Assembly (NCBI GenBank): GCA_002315195.1
Contig: DCGD01000106.1
Location: 3,411 to 16,092, forward strand
DNA: 12,682 bases
From: Prevotellaceae bacterium UBA1787
GTDB taxonomy: Bacteria; Bacteroidota; Bacteroidia; Bacteroidales; Bacteroidaceae
Reading direction: 5' to 3'
Shown: piece by piece, positions 6,432 to 12,682 of the stretch
Layout of the letters: each line of letters starts with the position of its first letter
How positions within the stretch are numbered: the first letter of the stretch is position 1
The notes under the pieces: model-generated
Told to the model about the DNA's origin: nothing
The model's input: the letters and a program-made list of their open reading frames with translations, nothing else
Database searches by the model: none
Position numbers and translations under genes: made by a program

Positions 6432-7544
6432 ATGAACACATTGTTTGATAAAATTTGGGATTCGCACGTTGTCCAAATCATCAACGACGGACCTCAGCAA
6501 CTGTACATAGACAGGTTGTATTGTCATGAAGTAACGAGTCCGCAGGCATTTGCGGGACTGCGTGAAAGAGGGTTGAATTGTTTCCGTCCCGGGCAAGTAT
6601 ATTGCATACCCGACCATAACACTCCGACACACGATCAAGACAAGCCTATAGCAGATGCGGTTTCACGAAACCAAATTGATACTTTGGAGCGGAACGCCAA
6701 GGAGTTTGGTGTGAATTATTTTGGAATGAATACACCGAAGAATGGTGTAATTCATGTCGTCGGTCCGGAACTCGGATTGACGCTGCCGGGAATGACGGTC
6801 GTTTGTGGCGATTCCCACACTTCCACGCATGGCGCAATGGGTGCAGTGGCATTCGGCATAGGTACCAGTGAAGTCGAAATGGTTCTCGCTTCCCAATGCA
6901 TTCTTCAGCAGAAACCAAAGACAATGCGCATTACCATTAATGGAAAGTTGGGCAAGGGTGTCACTCCGAAGGATGTCGCTTTGTATGTGATGTCGCAGAT
7001 TACAACGAGTGGAGCTACGGGTTATTTCATCGAATATGCAGGGGAGGTGGTCCGCGAAATGAGTATGGAAGGACGATTGACTTTGTGCAATCTTTCCATT
7101 GAGATGGGTTCGCGCGGTGGAATGATAGCCCCGGACGAAAAGACCGTTGAATATGTCAAAGGAAAAGAGTATGCGCCCAAAGGCGAAGCTTGGGACAAGT
7201 CCGTGGCATATTGGAAAACATTGAAGAGTGACGAAGATGCCATGTTCGACAAGGAACTCTTGTTTGATGGTTGCGCAATCAAGCCAATGATAACCTATGG
7301 GACGAATCCCGGCATGGGCATTCCTATTGACGCCGAAATTCCCGCACCCCAGACTGCAACAGACCGTAAGGCATTGGAATACATGAATTTCAAGGCAGGC
7401 GATGCCATGTTGGGAAAACACGTTGATTATGTTTTCCTTGGTGCTTGTACCAATGGGCGCATAGAGGATTTTCGCGCTTTTGCTTCGCTCGTTCGGGGAC
7501 GTCGGAAGTCAGACAGTGTAACGGCGTGGCTCGTGCCGGGTTAG
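6432..7544 (+). CDS. leuC: LeuC N-terminal fragment, as translated if TAG stops
   Basis: This 370-residue product is what ordinary translation would give. It keeps the first three quarters of LeuC, including the nucleating motifs and the first cluster cysteine (Cys339), and ends at VPG. It lacks two of three iron-sulfur ligands and the substrate-binding NRNFEGR segment, so it should be inactive by itself. Confidence 0.6.
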   Translation: MNTLFDKIWDSHVVQIINDGPQQLYIDRLYCHEVTSPQAFAGLRERGLNCFRPGQVYCIPDHNTPTHDQDKPIADAVSRNQIDTLERNAKEFGVNYFGMNTPKNGVIHVVGPELGLTLPGMTVVCGDSHTSTHGAMGAVAFGIGTSEVEMVLASQCILQQKPKTMRITINGKLGKGVTPKDVALYVMSQITTSGATGYFIEYAGEVVREMSMEGRLTLCNLSIEMGSRGGMIAPDEKTVEYVKGKEYAPKGEAWDKSVAYWKTLKSDEDAMFDKELLFDGCAIKPMITYGTNPGMGIPIDAEIPAPQTATDRKALEYMNFKAGDAMLGKHVDYVFLGACTNGRIEDFRAFASLVRGRRKSDSVTAWLVPG

Positions 7545-7808
7545 TGGAGCGTCGCCAAGCAGATACATGAAGAAGGATTGGACAAAATACTGTCGGAAGC
7601 CGGCTTTGAGATACGCCAGCCCGGTTGTTCCGCCTGTCTGGCGATGAACGACGACAAGATACCCGCAGGAAAATACAGTGTTTCAACTTCCAATCGAAAT
7701 TTTGAAGGTCGCCAAGGTCCCGGTTCACGCACATTGCTGGCCAGCCCGCTTACGGCAGCGGCGGCGGCTTTGACCGGTGTGGTTACAGATCCAAGAACAT
7801 TGTTGTAA
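7545..7808 (+). CDS. leuC: LeuC C-terminal fragment downstream of the amber codon
   Basis: These 87 codons continue LeuC in the same frame, from [15 protein letters not shown] to the natural TAA. They hold the [11 protein letters not shown] cysteine pair and the [16 protein letters not shown] region. The first ATG in frame (7644) lies after both cysteines; the only start before them is a TTG at 7578. Independent production of a useful fragment is therefore unlikely. Confidence 0.4.
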   Translation, partial: WSVAKQIHEEGLDKILSEAGFEIRQPGCSACLAMNDDKIPAGKYSVSTSNRNFEGRQGPGSRTLLASPLTAAAAALTGVVTDPRTLL

Positions 7809-7838
7809 ACGAAAGTGAATTTTATTTGTTGAAATTGC

Positions 7839-8429
7839 ATGAAACAGAAATTTAATATCATAAAAAGTACATGCGTACCTCTTCCCTTTGAGAATGTCGA
7901 TACCGACCAGATTATCCCGGCGCGTTTCATGAAAGCGACGACGAAGGTGGGATTTGGGAAAAACTTGTTCCGTGATTGGCGATACAACGCTGATGGTACG
8001 CCAAAAGCGGATTTTGTTCTGAACAATCCAAAATACAAGGGAGAAATACTTGTGGCGGGAAAAAATTTCGGCAGTGGTTCCAGTCGCGAGCATGCGGCAT
8101 GGGCGATTGCAGACTATGGTTTCAGAGTTGTAATCAGCAGTTTTTTCGCTGATATTCATAAAAACAACGAATTGAACAACTTTGTGCTTCCCGTGCAGGT
8201 GAGTGGTGCATTTTTGGCGTCGTTGTTTGCGTCCATAGACAAGGATGCCGACACCGAAGTAACGGTTGATTTGCCCAATCAGTTGGTAACCAACAATGCG
8301 ACAGGGGAAAGCGAACATTTTGAAATCAACGGCTACAAGAAATATTGCCTGGAAAATGCCCTTGACGACATAGATTATCTTGTCGCCAACAAGGAAAAGA
8401 TAGAAGCCTACGAAGCAAAGGCCAAGTGA
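7839..8429 (+). CDS. leuD: 3-isopropylmalate dehydratase small subunit
   Basis: LeuD is the swivelling-domain partner of LeuC in the isopropylmalate isomerase. The 196-residue product has the expected length of about 200. Diagnostic segments are [17 protein letters not shown] at about 14-30, FRDWRYN near 44, and [18 protein letters not shown] near 73, whose Ser-Ser-Arg loop supplies catalytic residues, then [17 protein letters not shown]. The gene is intact and lies 30 bases after the end of leuC, in the usual order. If citramalate is made here, the same enzyme would also serve isoleucine synthesis. Without a functional LeuC it would have no partner from this locus. Confidence 0.96.
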   Translation: MKQKFNIIKSTCVPLPFENVDTDQIIPARFMKATTKVGFGKNLFRDWRYNADGTPKADFVLNNPKYKGEILVAGKNFGSGSSREHAAWAIADYGFRVVISSFFADIHKNNELNNFVLPVQVSGAFLASLFASIDKDADTEVTVDLPNQLVTNNATGESEHFEINGYKKYCLENALDDIDYLVANKEKIEAYEAKAK

Positions 8430-8453
8430 CTTTCACATTCTCAGAATCAGCCG

Positions 8454-10046
8454 ATGAAATCCGAACCGATGAAGAATAACATTCATCCATTTATTGAAAT
8501 CATGGACACCACGTTGCGCGATGGTGAGCAAACCGAGAGCGTATCTTTCGTTCCCCATGAAAAATTGACCATAGCCAGATTGCTGCTGCAGGATTTGAAT
8601 GTTGACCGCATAGAGGTGGCTTCAGCCCGCGTTTCCGAAGGAGAGAAGAATGCCGTCCGTCTCATCTGCCATTGGGCGGAGGACAATGGATTGTTGGACA
8701 GGGTTGAAGTTCTTGGATTTGTGGATGGCAACAAGTCATTGGATTGGCTGAAAGAATGTGGCTGCAAAAACATCAATCTGCTTTGCAAAGGTTCGTTGAA
8801 CCATTGTCTTTACCAGTTGAAGAAACAGCCTCAGGAACACATCGATGACATATACCGCTCTTTGGAATATGCGGAAAAAATGGGAATAGGCGTGAACATC
8901 TACCTGGAAGACTGGAGTGGCGGAATGAAGGATTCGCCAGAATATGTCTATCAGATGATGGATGCCCTCCGTTCCACCTCCATCCGCCGTTTCATGCTGC
9001 CTGATACGTTGGGCATATTGAATCCGTTGAATGTCGCCGAGTATGTAAAGAACATGGTCAATCGGTATGAAAACCTGCATTTTGACTTTCATGCGCACAA
9101 CGATTACGACCTTGCCATATCCAATGTACTTGCGGCGGTGTTTAACGGTTGCAAGGGCATACATTCCACGATAAATGGTTTGGGTGAACGTGCAGGCAAC
9201 GCGCCTCTTGCCAGTGTTCAGGCCATTCTCCACGATCAGTTCAACGCGCGTACCAACATCAAAGAGGAGAACCTTTACCATGTGAGCCGTCTTGTTGAAA
9301 CATATTCCGGTTTGGCAATGCCGACGAACAAGCCCATCGTAGGTGAAAGTGTCTTTACGCAGGTGGCGGGCATTCATGCCGATGGTGACAACAAGCATGG
9401 CTTGTACTGCAACGACTTGTTGCCGGAACGATTTGGACGGCGGCGCGAATATGCCTTGGGAAAGAACAGTGGGAAAGCCAACATCCAAAGAAATTTGGAA
9501 GAGATGGGCCTGCAGCTCACCCCGGAGCAGACGCGGCTCGTAACGGCGAGGATAACGGAATTGGGTGACAAGAAAGAAATCGTAACACCAGACGATTTGC
9601 CGTTCATTGTGAACGACGTAATCAAGCATACGCCCCAGCAAGCCAAGGTAAAGCTCATCAGCTATATGGTATCAACGGCGTACGGACTTCATTCCCATGC
9701 TTCTTTGAGGATAAAGATAGGTGAGGAGGAATATGAAGCAGGGGCCACGGGTGACGGTCAGTATGATGCATTTGTGCATGGATTGAGGGACATTTACGTC
9801 AATAGATTGAAACGCAGGTTTCCCGTGCTAACCAATTACATGGTTACCATACCTCCCGGTGGTCGTACGGATGCGCTGGTTCAGACGGTAATCTCATGGG
9901 ACTATGACGGAAAGGTGATACGCACGCGCGGATTGGACGCGGACCAAACGGATTCCGCCATCAAGGCAACCATCAAGATGTTGAACATGCTTGAAAATAT
10001 GGACAATGCCGAAGATGTGTTGTCGAACAAATGTGAGAACAAATAA
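8454..10046 (+). CDS. 2-isopropylmalate synthase / citramalate synthase family enzyme with LeuA regulatory domain
   Basis: A DRE-TIM metallolyase-superfamily enzyme that condenses acetyl-CoA with a 2-oxo acid. The 530 residues hold a TIM barrel with DTTLRDGEQ at 18-26, metal-binding HAHND at 213-217 and [12 protein letters not shown] at 241-252, a middle region, and a C-terminal LeuA-type allosteric domain from about residue 385. That end includes [22 protein letters not shown] and [20 protein letters not shown]. The text after DGEQ ([12 protein letters not shown] and [11 protein letters not shown]) differs from both classical LeuA and classical CimA. It matches the separate Bacteroidetes form found between leuD and leuB. 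The substrate could be pyruvate (citramalate, for isoleucine) or 2-oxoisovalerate (leucine); sequence alone does not settle it. No second synthase lies before leuC. ATG 8469 is an alternative start. It is 24 bases after leuD and 14 before leuB. Confidence 0.88.
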   Translation: MKSEPMKNNIHPFIEIMDTTLRDGEQTESVSFVPHEKLTIARLLLQDLNVDRIEVASARVSEGEKNAVRLICHWAEDNGLLDRVEVLGFVDGNKSLDWLKECGCKNINLLCKGSLNHCLYQLKKQPQEHIDDIYRSLEYAEKMGIGVNIYLEDWSGGMKDSPEYVYQMMDALRSTSIRRFMLPDTLGILNPLNVAEYVKNMVNRYENLHFDFHAHNDYDLAISNVLAAVFNGCKGIHSTINGLGERAGNAPLASVQAILHDQFNARTNIKEENLYHVSRLVETYSGLAMPTNKPIVGESVFTQVAGIHADGDNKHGLYCNDLLPERFGRRREYALGKNSGKANIQRNLEEMGLQLTPEQTRLVTARITELGDKKEIVTPDDLPFIVNDVIKHTPQQAKVKLISYMVSTAYGLHSHASLRIKIGEEEYEAGATGDGQYDAFVHGLRDIYVNRLKRRFPVLTNYMVTIPPGGRTDALVQTVISWDYDGKVIRTRGLDADQTDSAIKATIKMLNMLENMDNAEDVLSNKCENK

Positions 10047-10060
10047 ACAATAATAAGACA

Positions 10061-11122
10061 ATGAAATTTAAAATTGCAGTACTGGCAGGTGACGGAATTG
10101 GACCCGAAATCTCTGTCCAGGGTGTTGAGGTAATCAAGGTTGTATGCGAAAAATTCGGGCATGAAGTGTCTTTCCAGTCCGCGCTCTGCGGCGCCGCCGC
10201 CATTGATGCCGTTGGAGATCCATTTCCGGAAGAAACTTTTCAAATCTGTCAGAAATCAGATGCAGTATTCTTTTCAGCGGTTGGAGACCCCAAGTACGAC
10301 AACGATCCGTCTTCCAAGGTTCGTCCCGAGCAAGGACTGCTTGCCATGCGCAAGCGTTTGGGACTTTTTGCAAATGTTCGTCCCGTTCAGACGTTCGATT
10401 GCCTTATTCATAAGTCCCCACTCAAGGAAGAACTGGTAAGGGGTGCGGATTTCATCTGTATCCGCGAATTGACGGGTGGCATGTATTTTGGCGAAAAATA
10501 CGAAAGCGATGATAAGGCGTTCGATACCAATTTGTACACCCGTCCGGAGATAGAGCGTATCCTGAAAGTGGGTTTTGAATACGCCATGCGTCGCAATCGT
10601 CATCTTACGGTGGTTGACAAGGCGAATGTTCTCGCCAGTTCCCGCCTGTGGAGGAAGATAGCCAAGGAAATGGAGAAACAGTATCCTGAGGTAACGACCG
10701 ATTATCTGTTTGTGGACAATGCATCCATGAGAATGATAGCCGAACCTACCTTTTTCGATGTCATGGTGACGGAAAACACCTTCGGTGACATCCTGACTGA
10801 CGAAGGTTCCTGCATCAGCGGTTCCATGGGTTTGCTCCCATCCGCTTCAACCGGCACGGGTACGCCGGTCTTCGAGCCCGTTCATGGTTCATGGCCTCAG
10901 GCAAAAGGCAAGAACATAGCCAATCCGTTGGCACAAATCCTTTCCGCTGCCATGATGTTCGAGTATTTTGACTGCAAGGAAGAAGGTAGTCTCATTCGCA
11001 AGGCCGTTGATGCATCTTTGGAAGCCAATGTCCGTACACCTGAAATTCAGGTTGAAGGCGGTGCGTTTTACGGAACGAAGGAAGTCGGAAAGTGGATAGT
11101 GGATTACCTGAAAGAATGTTAG
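10061..11122 (+). CDS. leuB: 3-isopropylmalate dehydrogenase
   Basis: LeuB oxidatively decarboxylates 3-isopropylmalate with NAD+ to 4-methyl-2-oxopentanoate, the leucine precursor; many members also accept 3-methylmalate. The 353-residue product has the full family layout: AGDGIGPEI at about 9-17, [22 protein letters not shown] near 88, [11 protein letters not shown] near 133, [14 protein letters not shown] near 184, [10 protein letters not shown] near 217, and [20 protein letters not shown] with the metal-binding aspartates. [20 protein letters not shown] and [15 protein letters not shown] follow near the end. It closes the leu cluster and ends in TAG, the only intact gene here using that stop; reading through it would add just ten codons. 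A strong hairpin lies about 70 bases downstream. Confidence 0.97.
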   Translation: MKFKIAVLAGDGIGPEISVQGVEVIKVVCEKFGHEVSFQSALCGAAAIDAVGDPFPEETFQICQKSDAVFFSAVGDPKYDNDPSSKVRPEQGLLAMRKRLGLFANVRPVQTFDCLIHKSPLKEELVRGADFICIRELTGGMYFGEKYESDDKAFDTNLYTRPEIERILKVGFEYAMRRNRHLTVVDKANVLASSRLWRKIAKEMEKQYPEVTTDYLFVDNASMRMIAEPTFFDVMVTENTFGDILTDEGSCISGSMGLLPSASTGTGTPVFEPVHGSWPQAKGKNIANPLAQILSAAMMFEYFDCKEEGSLIRKAVDASLEANVRTPEIQVEGGAFYGTKEVGKWIVDYLKEC

Positions 11123-11195
11123 AAGATTAGCGAGGACTATGGATTAAAGGCATGAATTGGAAGACAAGGTTCATTGCTGTCAATTCAAACAGATT

Positions 11196-11236
11196 GCACA
11201 CTGCCCATCGTTTCAAGGATGGGCAGTGTGCGTTTT
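11196..11236 (+). terminator. Strong hairpin between convergent leuB and hydrolase genes
   Basis: GCACACTGCCCATC at 11196-11209 is perfectly complementary to GATGGGCAGTGTGC at 11218-11231, giving a 14-base-pair stem around an eight-base loop, with GTTTT next on the + strand. It sits between two convergent genes, 73 bases after the leuB stop and about 13 bases before the end of the minus-strand gene. It probably terminates both transcripts; the T run is short, especially on the minus strand. Confidence 0.75.
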
Positions 11237-11249
11237 GAGAAAATGATGT

Positions 11250-12542
11250 TTATTCTTCTGTTCTGAAACGCATTACAGAGCGTACCACCATTGATTCGTC
11301 TTCGGCTGTCAGGTATGTAACGGAATAATCCTTTCCTCCCTTTTCCACGTTGAGGACAACGTGGCCGCCTTCATGGCTTGCCTTGTTTACGACATCCGTC
11401 CAGGTCGCTCCGCTGTCTTCCTTGCGGCGTTCTGCTGGCATGATGCCGGGACATACGATGCGTTCACCCGGATAAATTGTTTTGTCTGCAAGGCGTGCCA
11501 TTACGGGGGCCACGTTGTGGAGTTGGTCCCAAACGCAACTTATGTAAACACGCGCCTGCAAGGCTTTGACAAGTTGTGTCGGCATGCTGTAATGGCCGTG
11601 GTGGTTGATTTTTGCTACATTGACCTTTCCGCATACATCCGCCAAGGCATTCTCAATCTCAAAACGGCTGCCATCCGCCAGGTTCCATCCGTCCGAAAAA
11701 TCACCGGCGGTATAAAAGCGGAAGGGGCCATATTCGAAAATCATGCCGAGGCTCATTCCGTTTTCGTTGAGTGCATGGGGATGTTCTTTGGCGATGCGTT
11801 CGGCGTACAAGTCGCGTATGTTTCCATCCGTACCGCAAATGCGTCCGTTGGCACAGATGTTGCGAACAATGAAATCGGGATATTTCGCGGGTTTATGAAC
11901 TTGTACGATTTGATCTGTGGCTCCGAGTTTGAATTTTTCTACTTTCAGGTTGCGCTGCTTTGTCATGTAATCGTAGAATCGGCACATGTGCTCCCAGTTG
12001 CCGTCGTTCGTGGTCATTTGAATTGGGTCGTCATAAGTAGGCCAGGCACGGTCAATGGCCTTGTTGAAATTGAGAAATTCAGCCGCATGGCTAAAACCGC
12101 TCAAAGGGTAGGGGCCATCATCGTGCTGAACAGTTCCCGCGTTGAATTGTCCGCATCCTCCGTGGTCGCTGTGGTAATGGGACAACATCATGTAGTCAAC
12201 ATCGTTGACGGCGGGATTGACTCTTCTGACATAGCGTGAAATCCATTCTCCTGAATGTTTGCTGCTGTCGGGAAGAACCGGCACGGCCAGTTTTCCGCGT
12301 CCAATGGCGTTATGGTCTCCGCAGTCCAACAACATCGTAGTTCCGTCAGGCATGATGATGAACATGGATTCGGCTACGCCCGTGTAGATGAAATGAACTT
12401 GAAATTGTCCCTGTTTCCAGCCTTTCCAAGGTCTGCCCGCTTCCTTGTCTTTCGTGCCAATGGAAAAAGCCTTTTCCCAATGGCTCAAGAATGCCAAACT
12501 TGCAATAGTTGCACTTTTCTTAATAAAATCCCTTCGTTCCAT
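11250..12542 (-). CDS. Metallo-beta-lactamase-fold hydrolase with Tat-type signal
   Basis: A 430-residue metallo-hydrolase. It begins MERRDFIKKSATIASLAFLS, a twin-arginine (RRDFIKK) signal followed by a hydrophobic stretch, so export after folding is likely if the host has a Tat system. The MBL fold is shown by MLLDCGDHN near 70, SHYHSDHGG (the HxHxDH metal site, His122, His124, Asp126, His127), YTAGDFSD with Asp281, and KINHHGHYSMP near 311. The last resembles the soluble MBL domains related to ComEC. A long insertion of about 150 residues lies between the metal motifs. The substrate is unknown. It runs opposite to the leu genes and has no partner in view. The start is clear: ATG at 12540-12542 gives the signal directly. 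Confidence 0.88.
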   Translation of the reverse strand: MERRDFIKKSATIASLAFLSHWEKAFSIGTKDKEAGRPWKGWKQGQFQVHFIYTGVAESMFIIMPDGTTMLLDCGDHNAIGRGKLAVPVLPDSSKHSGEWISRYVRRVNPAVNDVDYMMLSHYHSDHGGCGQFNAGTVQHDDGPYPLSGFSHAAEFLNFNKAIDRAWPTYDDPIQMTTNDGNWEHMCRFYDYMTKQRNLKVEKFKLGATDQIVQVHKPAKYPDFIVRNICANGRICGTDGNIRDLYAERIAKEHPHALNENGMSLGMIFEYGPFRFYTAGDFSDGWNLADGSRFEIENALADVCGKVNVAKINHHGHYSMPTQLVKALQARVYISCVWDQLHNVAPVMARLADKTIYPGERIVCPGIMPAERRKEDSGATWTDVVNKASHEGGHVVLNVEKGGKDYSVTYLTAEDESMVVRSVMRFRTEE

Positions 12543-12585
12543 AGTTCAAGGTGTGTTATGTAATTTTACTTTGTGTGTCATTATT

Positions 12586-12665
12586 CCGTATTTTTCCATG
12601 CGCCATTCTTGTCGATAAAAATGTTCTCCTAATTTGTCGTTGTGGAATGAAATACAAAAATACGG
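12586..12665. repeat. Ten-base inverted repeat upstream of the hydrolase
   Basis: CCGTATTTTT at 12586-12595 is repeated in inverted form as AAAAATACGG at 12656-12665, with 60 bases between. The second arm overlaps the possible -7 element. It could be a pair of operator half-sites, but AT-rich sequence makes chance repeats common. Confidence 0.35.
12655..12662 (-). promoter_or_regulatory. Possible -7 promoter element for the minus-strand hydrolase
   Basis: On the minus strand this reads TATTTTTG, which fits TAnnTTTG, in an AT-rich region about 113 bases before the hydrolase ATG. The -33 region would lie at or beyond the window edge and cannot be checked. A leader of about 105 bases would result; no riboswitch or other structure was recognised in it. 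Confidence 0.3.
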
Positions 12666-12682
12666 GAAAAAGTATAATAACA

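Larger units (their letters stand above)
6432..7808 (+). pseudogene. leuC: 3-isopropylmalate dehydratase large subunit, interrupted by an in-frame amber codon
   Basis: LeuC and LeuD together isomerise 2-isopropylmalate to 3-isopropylmalate in leucine synthesis, using a [4Fe-4S] cluster. The whole frame from ATG 6432 to TAA 7806-7808 would encode 458 residues, close to the family's 464-470. Motifs are in order: [11 protein letters not shown] near 56, [20 protein letters not shown] near 121, then [12 protein letters not shown] with cluster Cys339. After the stop come [11 protein letters not shown] with Cys399 and Cys402, and [14 protein letters not shown] with substrate-binding arginines. A single TAG at 7542-7544 interrupts VPG|WSVAKQI exactly where a conserved Ser (VPGS) is expected; TCG to TAG is one base. 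The frame is unchanged on both sides and no other lesion is seen. It may be a base-call error, a true nonsense mutation, or a read-through codon. A TTG at 6387 would add 15 unconserved residues; ATG 6432 is preferred. Confidence 0.85.

Noticed and set aside
6663..7421. A 252-codon minus-strand open frame opposite leuC.
   Set aside because: Fully antisense to conserved LeuC coding sequence; composition rich in His and Cys without any family pattern.
8736..9641. A 301-codon open frame on the minus strand.
   Set aside because: It lies antisense within the conserved synthase gene, shows no recognisable domain, and is explained by codon bias of the real gene.
11361..12239. A 292-codon plus-strand open frame opposite the MBL-fold hydrolase.
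   Set aside because: Antisense to a gene with clear metal-binding motifs and a signal peptide; no recognisable protein family.
1..12682. Search by eye for tRNA or rRNA genes, CRISPR repeats, insertion sequences, attachment sites or a phage or defence island.
   Set aside because: None was recognised; the strand holds tightly packed metabolic and envelope genes with short gaps.

Overview
The window reads as a chromosomal segment of a Bacteroidales bacterium, probably a Prevotella or Bacteroides relative. Signs of this are a DksA-like protein followed by a long-loop LspA, DUF4296 and DUF4270 lipoproteins, a half-length 'glycogen synthase' next to panCD, the leuC-leuD-synthase-leuB order, and several TAnnTTTG promoter -7 motifs of the Bacteroidetes type. 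Genus is not fixed by anything I can see. No phage, insertion sequence, CRISPR array, tRNA or rRNA was recognised, and no gene-free stretch exceeds 300 bases.

Layout. Bases 1-1647 (+): the tail of a DksA/TraR-family regulator, then lspA (lipoprotein signal peptidase), whose stop overlaps the start of a DUF4296 lipoprotein. Bases 1716-2660 (+): a divergent MetA-type homoserine O-acyltransferase. Bases 2768-6335 (+): a GT5-like N-terminal-domain-only protein, a DUF4270 lipoprotein, panC and panD. Bases 6371-6410: a terminator-like hairpin with promoter-like sequences around it. Bases 6432-11122 (+): leuC, leuD, a LeuA/citramalate-synthase-like enzyme and leuB, closely spaced. Bases 11196-11236: a strong hairpin between convergent genes. 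Bases 11250-12542 (-): a Tat-signal-bearing metallo-beta-lactamase-fold hydrolase.

The genes mostly serve amino-acid and cofactor synthesis. PanC and PanD supply the last two inputs for pantothenate. LeuC/LeuD and LeuB carry out the isomerase and dehydrogenase steps of leucine synthesis, and also of isoleucine synthesis if the synthase here makes citramalate. Pantoate and leucine both derive from 2-oxoisovalerate, so the two modules compete for one precursor. MetA commits homoserine to methionine. The lspA-DUF4296 pair and the DUF4270 protein belong to envelope lipoprotein biology.

The most striking observation is an in-frame amber codon (TAG, 7542-7544) in an otherwise intact leuC. It sits where a conserved serine is expected and separates the first iron-sulfur cysteine from the other two. 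It is a sequencing error, a real loss of LeuC, or, least likely, a codon that is read through. Other points of interest are the Gln at the acyl-CoA specificity position of MetA, the half-length GT5 protein lacking its sugar-nucleotide motif, and the promoter/terminator overlap just before leuC. I did not find a clearly new biological system.
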